Shown piece by piece: positions 11,601 to 24,900 of a stretch of 64,000 nucleotides of DNA (positions within the stretch are counted from its first letter, which is position 1; each line of letters starts with the position of its first letter). The position numbers were made by a program, and so were the translations under genes. The notes under the pieces were generated by a model. That model saw nothing but the letters and a program-made list of their open reading frames with translations. It searched no databases and was not told where the DNA came from. The stretch spans positions 38,719,098 to 38,783,097 of the forward strand of contig CM043962.1 of assembly GCA_014529385.2 (NCBI GenBank), in the 5' to 3' direction. The stretch is from Adiantum capillus-veneris. Its lineage: Eukaryota; Streptophyta; Polypodiopsida; Polypodiales; Pteridaceae.

Positions 11601-14600
11601 GGTTTACATTCAAGGTCCACCACTTGTCCAAGCTATTTTGCTAGTAGCCGAGTGGTTTTGTCTCAAGATTCCCACTTTTCCACTCTATGTCATTATATTA
11701 AGATATTAGGGTGTTTAAGGTCCACCACTTGTCCAACCTATAAGGGCTACATCTTAAAGGTTATTCTTTCTTACCACTTGGAGTGACCATGATAGGTTTT
11801 ACATGGGGGTTTGGTTCCAAGGTCCACCACTTGTCCAAGCTAACTCTATTGAAACATAGAGAGAAAGCAAAGGTCCACCACTTGTCCAAGCTAGGGTCCA
11901 TTGAAACATGGGAGAAGGATGCTCCACCATTTGTCCAAGATTAGGCTCCATTGAAACATGACGAGAAGCAAGCTGCACCATGTCTCCAAGATGCTAGGCT
12001 CCATCGAAATACATTAAACCCACGATATTTCGTAGATGAGGGGTTTTACATTCAAGGTCCACCACTTGTCCAAGCTATTATGCTAGTAGCACTAGTGGTT
12101 TGGTCTCAAGATTTACACTTTTTCACTCTATGTCTTATATTAAGAATATGTAGGTTTAAGGTCCACCACTTGTCCAACCTATAAGGCTACATCTTAAGGG
12201 TATTATATTTCTTACTACTTGGAATGACCATGATAGGTTTTAATGGGGGTTTGGTTCCAAGGTCCACCACTTGTCCAAGCTAACTCTATTGAAACATAGA
12301 GAGAAGCAAAGGTCCACCACTTGTCCAAGCTAGGGTCCTTGAAACATGGAGAGAAGGATGCTCCATTTGTCAAGATAGGCTCCATTGAAACATGACGAGA
12401 AGCAAGGTGCACCATGTCTCCAAGATTTAGGATCATTGAAATACATTAAACCCACGATATTGTTTACTGAGGGGGTTTACAGTCAAGGTCCACCACTTGT
12501 CCAAGCTATTATGCTAGTGATGAAGTGGTTTGGTTCTCAAGATCACCACTTTTGCCTCTATGGTCATTATTATATAAAGAGATTAGGTGTTGTTAAGGTC
12601 AACACTTGTCCAACCTATAAGCGTATATCTTAAAGGGTTTTTCTTTCTCACCACTAGAAATGTCCATGTTAGGTTTTACATAGGGGTTTAGTTCCAAGGT
12701 CCACACTTATCCAAGCTAACTTTATTCTTCTCATAGAGAGGAAGCAAAAAGGTCCACCACTTGTCCAAGCTAGGCTCCATTGAAACATGGATGGTGAAGG
12801 ATGTCTCACCACTTGTCGAAGCTAAACTCTATTGAAACCATGGAAGGTTTACATTCAAGGTCCACCAGTTGTCCAACCTATTAACGCTAGTAGCATGAGG
12901 GTTTGGTCTCAAGATTCACCACTTTTTCACTCTGTGTTATTATATTAAGAATATTTGGGTATTAAGGTCCACCACTTGTCCAACCTATAAGACTATATCT
13001 TAAAGGTTATTCTTTCTGACCACTTGGAGTGACCATGAAGGTTTTACATGGGGGTTTGGTTCCAAGGTCCACCACTTGTCCAAGCTAACTCTATTCAAAC
13101 ATAGAGAGAAGCAAAGGTCCACCACTTGTCTAAGCTAGGGTCTATTGAAACATGGAGAGAAGGATGCTCCACCATTTGTCCAAGATAGACTCCATTGAAA
13201 CATGAAGAGAAGCAAGCTGCACCATATCTCCAAGATTCTAGACTCCATCGAAATACCTTAAACCCACGTTATTTTGTACATGGGGAGTTTACATTCAAGA
13301 TCAACAATTTGTCCAACCTATTATCGCTAGTAGCATGAGTGGTTTGGTCTCAAGATTCACCACTTTTCCACTCTCTATCATTATATTAAGAATATTTGGG
13401 TGTTAAGGTCCACCACTTGTCCAACCTATAAGACTATATCTTAATGGTTATTCTTTTCCACCTCTTGAAAGACTATATCTTAATGGTTATCCCTAGCTAT
13501 TATTGCTAGTAGCGTGAGTGGTTTGGTCTCAAGATTCACCACTTTTATTAAGAATATGTGGGTGTTAAGGTCCACCACTTGTCCAACCTATAAGGCTACA
13601 TCTTAAAGGTTATTCTTTCTTACTACTTGGAGTGACCATGATAGGTTTTACATGGGGGTTTGGTTCCAAGGTCCACCACTTGTCCAAGCTAACTCTATTG
13701 AAACATAGAGAGAAGCAAAGGTCCACCCTTGTCTAAGCTAGGGTCCATTGAAACATGGAGAGAAGGATGCTCCACCATTTGTCCAAGGTAGGCTCCATTG
13801 AAACATGAGGAGAAGCAAGGTGCACCATGTCTCCAAGATGCTAGGCTCCATCGAAAACATTAAACCCACGATATGTCGTAGATGAGGGGTTTACATTCAA
13901 GGTCCACACTTGTCCAAGCTATTATTGCTAGTAGCCTGAGTGGTTTGGTCTCAAGATTCACCACTTTTCCACTCTATGTCATTATATTAAGAATATGCGC
14001 GTGTTAAGGTCCACCACTTGTCCAACCTATAAGGCTACATCTTAAAGGTTATTCTTTATTACCACTTGGAGTGACCATGATAGGTTTTACATGGGGGTTT
14101 GGTTCCAAGGTCCACCACTTGTCCAAGCTAACTCTATTGAAACATAGAGAGAAACAAAGGTCCACCACTTGTCCAAGCTAGGGTCCATTGAAACATGGAG
14201 AGAAGGATGCTCCACCATTTGTCCAAGATAGGCTCCATTGAAACATGACGAGAAGCAAGCTGCACCATGTCTCCAAGATGCTAGGCTCCATCGAAATACA
14301 TTAAACCCACGATATTTCGTAGATGAGGGGTTTACATTCAAGGTCCACCACTTGTCCAAGCTATTATTGCTAGTAGCCTGAGTGGTTTGGTCTCAAGATT
14401 CACCACTTTTCCACTCTATGTCATTAAATTAAGAATATGCGCGTGTTAAGGTCCACCACTTGTCCAACCTATAAGGCTACATCTTAAAGGTTATTCTTTC
14501 TTACCACTTGGAGTGACCATGATAGGTTTTACATGGGGGTTTGGTTCCAAGGTCCACCACTTGTCCAAGCTAACTCTATTGAAACATAGAGAGAAACAAA

Positions 14601-17600
14601 GGTCCACCACTTGTCCAAGCTAGGGTCCATTGAAACATGGAGAGAAGGATGCTCCACCATTTGTCGAAGCTAACTCTATTGAAACATGGGGGGTTTACAT
14701 TCAAGGTCCACACTTGTCCAAGCTATTATTGCTAGTAGCACGAGTGGTTTTGTCTCAAGATTCACCACTTTTTCACTCTATGTCATTATATTAAGAATAT
14801 TAGGGTGTTAAGGTCCACCACTTGTCCAACCTATAAGGCTATATCTTAAAGGTTATTCTTTCTCACCACTTGGAGTGACCATGATAGGTTTTAAATGGGG
14901 GTTTGGTTCCAAGGTCCACCACTTGTCCAAGCTAACTCTATTGAATAATAGAGAGAAGCAAAGGTCCACCACTTGTCCAAGCTAGGGTCCATTGAAACAT
15001 GGAGAGAAGGATGCTCCACCATTTGTCCAAGATAGGCTCCATTGAAACATGAGAGAAGCAAGCTGCACCATGTCTCCAAGATTCTAGGCTCCATTGAAAT
15101 ACCTTAAACCCACGATATTGTTTACATGGGGGTTTACGTCAAGGTCAGTCACTTTCCAAGCTATTATCCTAGTAGCACTGAGTGGTTTGGTCTCAAGATT
15201 CACCACTTTTTCACTCTATGTCATTATATTATGAAGATCTAGGTTTAAGGTCCACCACTTGTCCAACCTATAAGGCTAGATCTTAAAGGGTATTCTTTCT
15301 CACCACTTGGAATGACCATGATAGGTTTTACATGGGGGTTTGGTTTCAAGGTCCACCACTTGTCCAAGCTAACTCTATGGAAACATAGAGAGAAGCAAAG
15401 GTCCACCACTTGTCCAAGCTAGGGTCCATTGAAACATTTAGAGAAGGATGCTCCCCATTTGTGGAAGATAGGCTCCATTGAAACATGAAAAGAAGCAAGT
15501 TGCACCATGTCTCCAAGATTCTAGGATCCATTGAAATACCTTAAACCCACGATATTGTTTACATGAGGGGTTTACGTTCAAGGTCACCACTTTCCAAGCT
15601 ATTATCCCTAGTAGCATGAGTGGTTTGGTCTCAAGATTCACCACTTTTCCACTCTATGTCATTATATAAAGAAGATCTAGGTGTTAAGGTCCACCACTTG
15701 TCCAACCTATAAGCGTATATCTTAAAGGGTATTCTTTCTCACCACTTGGAAATGACCATGATATGTTTTACATGGGGTTTGGTTCCAAGGTCCACCACTT
15801 GTCCAAGCTAACTTTATTCTTCTCATAGAGAGAAGCAAAAGGTCCACCACTTGTCCAAGCTAGGCTCCATTGAAACATGGAGAGAAGGATGCTCCACCAT
15901 TTGTCGAAGCTAACTCTATTGAAACATGGAAGGTTTACATTCAAGGTCCACCAGTTGTCCAACCTATTAACGCTAGTAGCATGAGGGGTTTGGTCTCAAG
16001 ATTCACCACTTTTTCACTCTGTGTTATTATATTAAGAATATTTGGGTATTAAGGTCCACCACTTGTCCAACCTATAAGACTATATCTTAAAGGTTATTCT
16101 TTCTGACCACTTGGAGTGACCATGATAGGTTTTACATGGGGGGTTGGTTCCAAGGTCCACCACTTGTCCAAGCTAACTCTATTGAAACATAGAGAGAAGC
16201 AAAGGTCCACCACTTGTCTAAGCTAGGGTCTATTGAAACATGGAGAGAAGGATGCTCCACCATTTGTCCAAGATAGACTCCATTGAAACATGAAGAGAAG
16301 CAAGCTGCACCATATCTCCAAGATTCTAGACTCCATCGAAATACCTTAAACCCACGATATTTTGTACATGGGGAGTTTACATTCAAGATCAACAATTTGT
16401 CCAACTATTATCGCTAGTAGCATGAGTGGTTTGGTCTCAAGATTCACCACTTTTCCACTCTCTATCATTATATTAAGATATATTTGGGTGTTAAGGTCCA
16501 CCACTTGTCCAACCTATAAGACTATATCTTAATGGTTATTCTTTCTCACCTCTTGAAAGACTATATCTTAATGGTTATCCCTAGCTATTATTGCTAGTAG
16601 CGTGAGTGGTTTGGTCTCAAGATTCACCACTTTTATTAAGAATATGTGGGTGTTAAGGTCCACCACTTGTCCAACCTATAAGGCTACATCTTAAAGGTTA
16701 TTCTTTCTTACTACTTGGAGTGACCATGATAGGTTTTACATGGGGGTTTGGTTCCAAGGTCCACCACTTGTCCAAGCTAACTCTATTGAAACATAGAGAG
16801 AAGCAAAGGTCCACCCCTTGTCTAAGCTAGGGTCCATTGAAACATGGAGAGAAGGATGCTCCACCATTTGTCCAAGGTAGGCTCCATTGAAACATGAGGA
16901 GAATCAAGGTGCACCATGACTCCAAGATGCTAGGCTCCATCGAAAAACATTAAACCCATGATATGTCGTAGATGAGGGGTTTACATTCAAGGTCCAACAC
17001 TTGTCCAAGCTATTATTGGTAGTAGCCTGAGTGGTTTGGTCTCAAGATTCACCACTTTTCCACTCTATGTCATTATATTAAGAATATGCGCGTGTTAAGG
17101 TCCACCACTTGTCCAACCTATAAGGCTACATCTTAAAGGTTATTCTTTATTACCACTTGGAGTGACCATGATAGGTTTTACATGGGGTTTGGTTCCAAGG
17201 TCCACCACTTGTCCAAGCTAACTCTATTGAAACATAGAGAGAAACAAAGGTCCACCACTTGTCCAAGCTAGGGTCCATTGAAACATGGAGAGAAGGATGC
17301 TCCACCATTTGTCCAAGATAGGCTCCATTGAAACATGACGAGAAGCAAGCTGCACCATGTCTCCAAGATGCTAGGCTCCATCGAAATACATTAAACCCAC
17401 GATATTTCGTAGATGAGGGGTTTACATTCAAGGTCCACCACTTGTCCAAGCTATTATTGCTAGTAGCGTGAGTGGTTTGGTCTCAAGATTCACCACTTTT
17501 ATTAAGAATATGTGGGTGTTAAGGTCCACCACTTGTCCAACCTATAAGGCTACATCTTAAAGGTTATTCTTTCTTACTACTTGGAGTGACCATGATAGGT

Positions 17601-20600
17601 TTTACATGGGGGTTTGGTTCCAAGGTCCACCACTTGTCCAAGCTAACTCTATTGAAACATAGAGAGAAGCAAAGGTCCACCCCTTGTCTAAGCTAGGGTC
17701 CATTGAAACATGGAGAGAAGGATGCTCCACCATTTGTCCAAGGTAGGCTCCATTCAAACATGAGGAGAAGCAAGGTGCACCATGTCTCCAAGATGCTAGG
17801 CTCCATCGAAAAACATTAAACCCACGATATGTCGTAGATGAGGGGTTTACATTCAAGGTCCACACTTGTCCAAGCTATTATTGCTAGTAGCCTGAGTGGT
17901 TTGGTCTCAAGATTCACCACTTTTCCACTCTATGTCATTATATTAAGAATATGCGCGTGTTAAGGTCCACCACTTGTCCAACCTATAAGGCTACATCTTA
18001 AAGGTTATTCTCTATTACCACTTGGAGTGACCATGATAGGTTTTACATGGGGGTTTGGTTCCAAGGTCCACCACTTGTCCAAGCTAACTCTATTGAAACA
18101 TAGAGAGAAACAAAGGTCCACCACTTGTCCAAGCTAGGGTCCATTGAAACATGGAGAGAAGGATGCTCCACCATTTGTCCAAGATAGGATCCATTGAAAC
18201 ATGACGAGAAGCAAGCTGCACCATGTCTCCAAGATGCTAGGCTCCATCGAAATACATTAAACCCACGATATTTCGTAGATGAGGGGTTTACATTCAAGGT
18301 CCACCACTTGTCCAAGCTATTATTGCTAGTAGCCTGAGTGGTTTGGTCTCAAGATTCACCACTTTTCCACTCTATGTCATTAAATTAAGAATATGCGCGT
18401 GTTAAGGTCCACCACTTGTCCAACCTATAAGGCTACATCTTAAAGGTTATTCTTTATTACCACTTAGAGTGACCATGATAGGTTTTACATGGGGGTTTGG
18501 TTCCAAGGTCCACCACTTGTCCAAGCTAACTCTATTGAAACATAGAGAGAAACAAAGGTCCACCACTTGTCCAAGCTAGGGTCCATTGAAACATGGAGAG
18601 AAGGATGCTCCACCATTTGTCGAAGCTAACTCTATTGAAACATGGGGGGTTTACATTCAAGGTCCACCACTTGTCCAAGCTATTAGTGCTAGTAGCACGA
18701 GTGGTTTTGTCTCAAGATTCACCACTTTTTCACTCTATGTCATTATATTAAGAATATTAGGGTGTTAAGGTCCACCACTTGTCCAACCTATAAGGCTATA
18801 TCTTAAAGGTTATTCTTTCTCACCACTTGGAGTGACCATGATAGGTTTTAAATGGGGGTTTGGTTCCAAGGTCCACCACTTGTCCAAGCTAACTCTATTG
18901 AATAATAGAGAGAAGTAAAGGTCCACCACTTGTCCAAGCTAGGGTCCATTGAAACATGGAGAGAAGGATGCTCCACCATTTGTCCAAGATAGGCTCCATT
19001 GAAACATGAAGGGAAGCAATCTGCACCATGTCTCCAAGATGCTAGGATCCATTGAAATACCTTAAACCCACGATATTGTTTACATGTGGGGTTTAACGTC
19101 AAGGTCAGTCACTTTTCCAAGCTATTATCCCTAGTAGCACTAGTGGTTGGGTCTCAAGATTTACCACTTTTTCACTCTATGTCGTTATATTATGAAGATC
19201 TAGGTTCTAAGGTCGACCACTTGTCCAACCTATAAGGCTAGATCTTAAAGGGTATTATTTCTCACCACTTGGAATGACCATGATATGTTTTACATGGGGG
19301 TTTGGTTTCAAGGTCCACCACTTGTCCAAGCTAACTCTATGGAAACATAGAGAGAAGCAAAGGTCCACCACTTGTCCAAGCTAGGCTCCACTGAGACATT
19401 TAGAGAAGGATGATCCCCATTGGTGGAAGATAGGCTTCATTGAAACATGAAAAGAAGCAAGTTGCACCATGTCTCCAAGATTCTAGGATCCATTGAAATA
19501 CCTTAAACCCACGATATTGTTTACATGTGGGGTTTAACGTCAAGGTCAGTCACTTTTCCAAGCTATTATCCTAGTAGCATGAGTGGTTTGGTCTCAAGAT
19601 TCACCACTTTTCCACTCTATGTCATTATATAAAGAAGATCTAGGTGTTAAGGTCAACCACTTGTCCAACCTATAAGCGTATATCTTAAAGGGTATTCTTT
19701 TCACCACTTGAAATGTCCATGATATGTTTTACATAGGGGTTTAGTTCCAAGGTCCACCACTTATCCAAGCTAACTTTATTCTTCTCATAGAGAGAAGCAA
19801 AAGGTCCACCACTTGTCCAAGCTAGGCTCCATTGAAACATGGAGAGAAGGATGCTCCACCATTTGTCGAAGCTAACTCTATTGAAACATGGAAGGTTTAC
19901 ATTCAAGGTCCACCAGTTGTCCAACCTATTAACGCTAGTAGCATGAGGGGTTTGGTCTCAAGATTCACCACTTTTTCACTCTGTGTTATTATATTAAGAA
20001 TATTTGGGTATTAAGGTCCACCACTTGTCCAACCTATAAGACTATATCTTAAGGTTATTCTTTCTGACCACTTGGAGTGACCATGAAAGGTTTTACATGG
20101 GGGGTTGGTTCCAAGGTCCACCACTTGTCCAAGCTAACTCTATTCAAACATAGAGAGAAGCAAAGGTCCACCACTTGTCTAAGCTAGGGTCTATTGAAAC
20201 ATGGAGAGAAGGATGCTCCACCATTTGTCCAAGATAGACTCCATTGAAACATGAAGAGAAGCAAGCTGCACCATATCTCCAAGATTCTAGACTCCATCGA
20301 AATACCTTAAACCCACGTTATTTTGTACATGGGGAGTTTACATTCAAGATCAACAATTTGTCCAACCTATTATCGCTAGTAGCATGAGTGGTTTGGTCTC
20401 AAGATTCACCACTTTTCCACTCTCTATCATTATATTAAGAATATTTGGGTGTTAAGGTCCACCACTTGTCCAACCTATAAGACTATATCTTAATGGTTAT
20501 TCTTTCTCACCTCTTGAAAGACTATATCTTAATGGTTATCCCTAGCTATTATTGCTAGTAGCGTGAGTGGTTTGGTCTCAAGATTCACCACTTTTATTAA

Positions 20601-23600
20601 GAATATGTGGGTGTTAAGGTCCACCACTTGTCCAACCTATAAGGCTACATCTTAAAGGTTATTCTTTCTTACTACTTGGAGTGACCATGATAGGTTTTAC
20701 ATGGGGGTTTGGTTCCAAGGTCCACCACTTGTCCAAGCTAACTCTATTGAAACATAGAGAGAAGCAAAGGTCCACCCCTTGTCTAAGCTAGGGTCCATTG
20801 AAACATGGAGAGAAGGATGCTCCACCATTTGTCCAAGGTAGGCTCCATTGAAACATGAGGAGAATCAAGGTGCACCATGACTCCAAGATGCTAGGCTCCA
20901 TCGAAAAACATTAAACCCATGATATGTCGTAGATGAGGGGTTTACATTCAAGGTCCAACACTTGTCCAAGCTATTATTGGTAGTAGCCTGAGTGGTTTGG
21001 TCTCAAGATTCACCACTTTTCCACTCTATGTCATTATATTAAGAATATGCGCGTGTTAAGGTCCACCACTTGTCCAACCTATAAGGCTACATCTTAAAGG
21101 TTATTCTTTATTACCACTTGGAGTGACCATGATAGGTTTTACATGGGGGTTTGGTTCCAAGGTCCACCACTTGTTCAAGCTAACTCTATTGAAACATAGA
21201 GAGAAACAAAGGTCCACCACTTGTCCAAGCTAGGGTCCATTGAAACATGGAGAGAAGGATGCTCCACCATTTGTCCAAGATAGGCTCCATTGAAACATGA
21301 CGAGAAGCAAGCTGCACCATGTCTCCAAGATGCTAGGCTCCATCGAAATACATTAAACCCACGATATTTCGTAGATGAGGGGTTTACATTCAAGGTCCAC
21401 CACTTGTCCAAGCTATTATTGCTAGTAGCGTGAGTGGTTTGGTCTCAAGAATATGTGGGTGTTAAGGTCCACCACTTGTCCAAGGTAGGCTCCATTGAAA
21501 CATGAGGAGAATCAAGGTGCACCATGACTCCAAGATGCTAGGCTCCATCGAAAAACATTAAACCCATGATATGTCGTAGATGAGGGGTTTACATTCAAGG
21601 TCCAACACTTGTCCAAGCTATTATTGGTAGTAGCCTGAGTGGTTTGGTCTCAAGATTCACCACTTTTCCACTCTATGTCATTATATTAAGAATATGCGCG
21701 TGTTAAGGTCCACCACTTGTCCAACCTATAAGGCTACATCTTAAAGGTTATTCTTTATTACCACTTGGAGTGACCATGATAGGTTTTACATGGGGGTTTG
21801 GTTCCAAGGTCCACCACTTGTCCAAGCTAACTCTATTGAAACATAGAGAGAAACAAAGGTCCACCACTTGTCCAAGCTAGGGTCCATTGAAACATGGAGA
21901 GAAGATGCTCCACCATTTGTCCAAGATAGGCTCCATTGAAACATGACGAGAAGCAAGCTGCACCATGTCTCCAAGATGCTAGGCTCCATCGAAATACATT
22001 AAACCCACGATATTTCGTAGATGAGGGGTTTACATTCAAGGTCCACCACTTGTCCAAGCTATTATTGCTAGTAGCGTGAGTGGTTTGGTCTCAAGAATAT
22101 GTGGGTGTTAGGTCCACCACTTGTCAAGGTAGGCTCCATTGAAACATGAGGAGTTCAAGGTGCCCCATGCTCCAGATGTAGGCTCCATCGAAAAACATTA
22201 AACCCATGATATGTCGTAGATGAGGGGTTTACATTCAAGGTCCAACACTTGTCCAAGCTATTATGGTAGTAGCCTGAGTGGTTTGGTCTCAAGATTCACC
22301 ACTTTTCCACTCTATGTCATTATAATTAAGAATGCGCGTGTTAAGGTCCACCACTTGTCCAACCTATAAGGCTACATCTTAAAGGTTATTCTTTATTACC
22401 ACTTGGAGTGACCATGATAGGTTTTACATGGGGGTTTGGTTCCAAGGTCCACCACTTGTCCAAGCTAACTCTTATGAAACATAGAGAGAAACAAAGGTCC
22501 ACCACTTGTCCAAGCTAGGGTCCATTGAAACATGGAGAGAAGGATGCTCCACCATTTGTCCAAGATAGGCTCCATTGAAACATGACGAGAAGCAAGCTGC
22601 ACCATGTCTCCAAGATGCTAGGCTCCATCGAAATACATTAAACCACGATTATTTCGTAGATGAGGGTTTACATTCAAGGTCCACCACTTGTCCAAGCTAT
22701 TATTGCTAGTAGAGTGAGTGGTTTGGTCTCAAGAATATGTGGGGTTAAGGTCCACCATTTGTCCAAGGTAGGCTCCATTGAAACATGAGGAGAATCAAGG
22801 TGCACCACTCCAAGATGCTAGGCTCCATCGAAAAACTTAAACCCATGATATGTCGAGATGAGGGGTTTACATTCAAGGTCCAACACTTGTCCAAGCTATT
22901 ATTGCTAGTAGCCTGAGTGGTTTGGTCTCAAGATTCACCACTTTTTCACTCTATGTCATTATATTAAGAATATGCGCGTGTTAAGGTCCACCACTTGTCC
23001 AACCTATAAGGCTACATCTTAAAGGTTATTCTTTTTACCACTTGGAGTGACCATGATAGGTTTTACATGGGGGTTTGGTTCCAAGGTCCACCACTTGTCC
23101 AAGCTAACTCTATTGAAACATAGAGAGAAACAAAGGTCCACCACTTGTCCAAGCTAGGGTCATTGAAACATGGAGAGAAGGATGCTCCACCATTTGTCCA
23201 AGATAGGATCCATTGAAACATGACGAGAAGCAAGCTGCACCATGTCTCCAAGATGCTAGGCTCCATCGAAATACATTAAACCCACGATATTTCGTAGAGA
23301 TGAGGGTTTAACATTCAAGGTCCACCACTTGTCCAAGCTATTATTGCTAGTAGCCTGAGTGGTTTGGTCTCAAGATTCACCACTTTTCCACTCTATGTCA
23401 TTAAATTAAGAATATGCGGTGTTAAGGTCCACCACTTGTCCAACCTATAAGGCTACATCTTAAAGGTTATTCTTTTTCCACTTAGAGTGACCATGATAGG
23501 TTTTACATGGGGGTTTGGTTCCAAGGTCCACCACTTGTCCAAGCTAACTCTATTGAAACATAGAGAGAACAAAGGTCCACCACTTGTCCAAGCTAGGGTC

Positions 23601-24900
23601 CATTGAAACATGGAGAGAAGGATGCTCCACCATTTGTCGAAGCTAATCTATTGAAACATGGGGGTTTACATTCAAGGTCCACCACTTGTCCAAGCTATTA
23701 GTGCTAGTTGCACGAGTGGTTTTGTCTCAAGATTCACCACTTTTTCACTCTATGTCATTTATATTAAGAATATTGGGTGTTAAGGTCCACCACTTGTCCA
23801 ACCTATAAGGCTAATCTTAAAGGTTATTCTTTCTCACCACTTGGAGTGACCATGATAGGTTTTAAATGGGGGTTTGGTTCCAAGGTCCACCACTTGTCCA
23901 AGCTAACTCTATTGAATAATAGAGAGAAGTAAAGGTCCACCGCTTGTCCAAGCTAGGGTCCATTGAAACATGGAGAGAAGGATGCTCCACCATTTGTCCA
24001 AGATAGGCTCCATTGAAACATGAAGGGAAGCAATCTGCACCATGTCTCCAAGATTCTAGGATCCATTGAAATACCTTAAACCCACGATAGTTTACATGTG
24101 GGGTTTAACGTCAAGGTCAGTCACTTTTCAAGCTATTATCCCTAGTAGCACTAGTGGTTGGGTCTCAAGATTTACACTTTTTCACTCTATGTCTTTATAT
24201 TATGAAGATCTAGGTTCTAAGGTCGACCACTTGTCCAACCTATATGGCTAGATCTTAAAGGGTATTATTTCTCACCACTTGGAATGACCATGATATGTTT
24301 TACATGGGGGTTTGGTTCCAAGGTCCACCACTTGTCCAAGCTAACTCTATGGAAACATAGAGAGAAGCAAAGGTCCACCACTTGTCCAAGCTAGGCTCCA
24401 CTGAGACATTTAGAGAAGGATGATCCCACATTGGTGGAAGATAGGCTTCATTGAAACATGAAAAGAAGCAAGGTGCACCATGTCTCCAAGATTCTAGGAT
24501 CCATTGAAATACCTTAAACCCACGATATTGTTTACATGTGGGGTTTAAAGTCAAGGTCAGTCACTTTTCCAAGCTATTATCCCTTAGTAGCATGAGTGGT
24601 TTGGTCTCAAGATTCACCACTTTTCCACTCTATGTCATTATATAAAGAAGATCTAGGTGTTAAGGTCAACCACTTGTCCAACCTATAAGCGTAATCTTAA
24701 AGGGTTTTTCTTTATCACCACTTGAAATGTCCATGATATGTTTTACATAGGGGTTTAGTTCCAAGGTTCCACCACTTATCCAAGCTAACTTTATTCTTTC
24801 ATAGAGAGAAGCAAAGGTCCCACCACTTGTCCAAGCTAGTAGGCTCCATTGAAACATGGAGAGATGGATGCTCCACCATTTGTCGAAGCTAACTCTATTA
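8612..24900. repeat. Higher-order repeat blocks within the main array
   Basis: A distinctive monomer variant with TATATAAAGAAGATCTAGG followed by the phrase CTTTATTCTTCTCATAGAGA recurs at about 8612, 12570, 15664, 19627 and 24642. The spacings are about 3.96, 3.09, 3.96 and 5.0 kb. Blocks 7.05 kb apart (8.6-11.3 kb against 15.7-18.4 kb) are nearly identical over several monomers, so groups of monomers have been duplicated together more recently than the monomer itself arose. Confidence 0.8.
21418..23340. repeat. Local ~645-bp amplification inside the array
   Basis: A fused monomer, in which GGTTTGGTCTCAAG runs directly into AATATGTGGGTG and then into a later part of the monomer, occurs near 21435, 22080 and 22722. 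Spacing is 645 and 643 bp. The shared junction shows one deletion or recombination event that was then copied in tandem. Confidence 0.75.
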
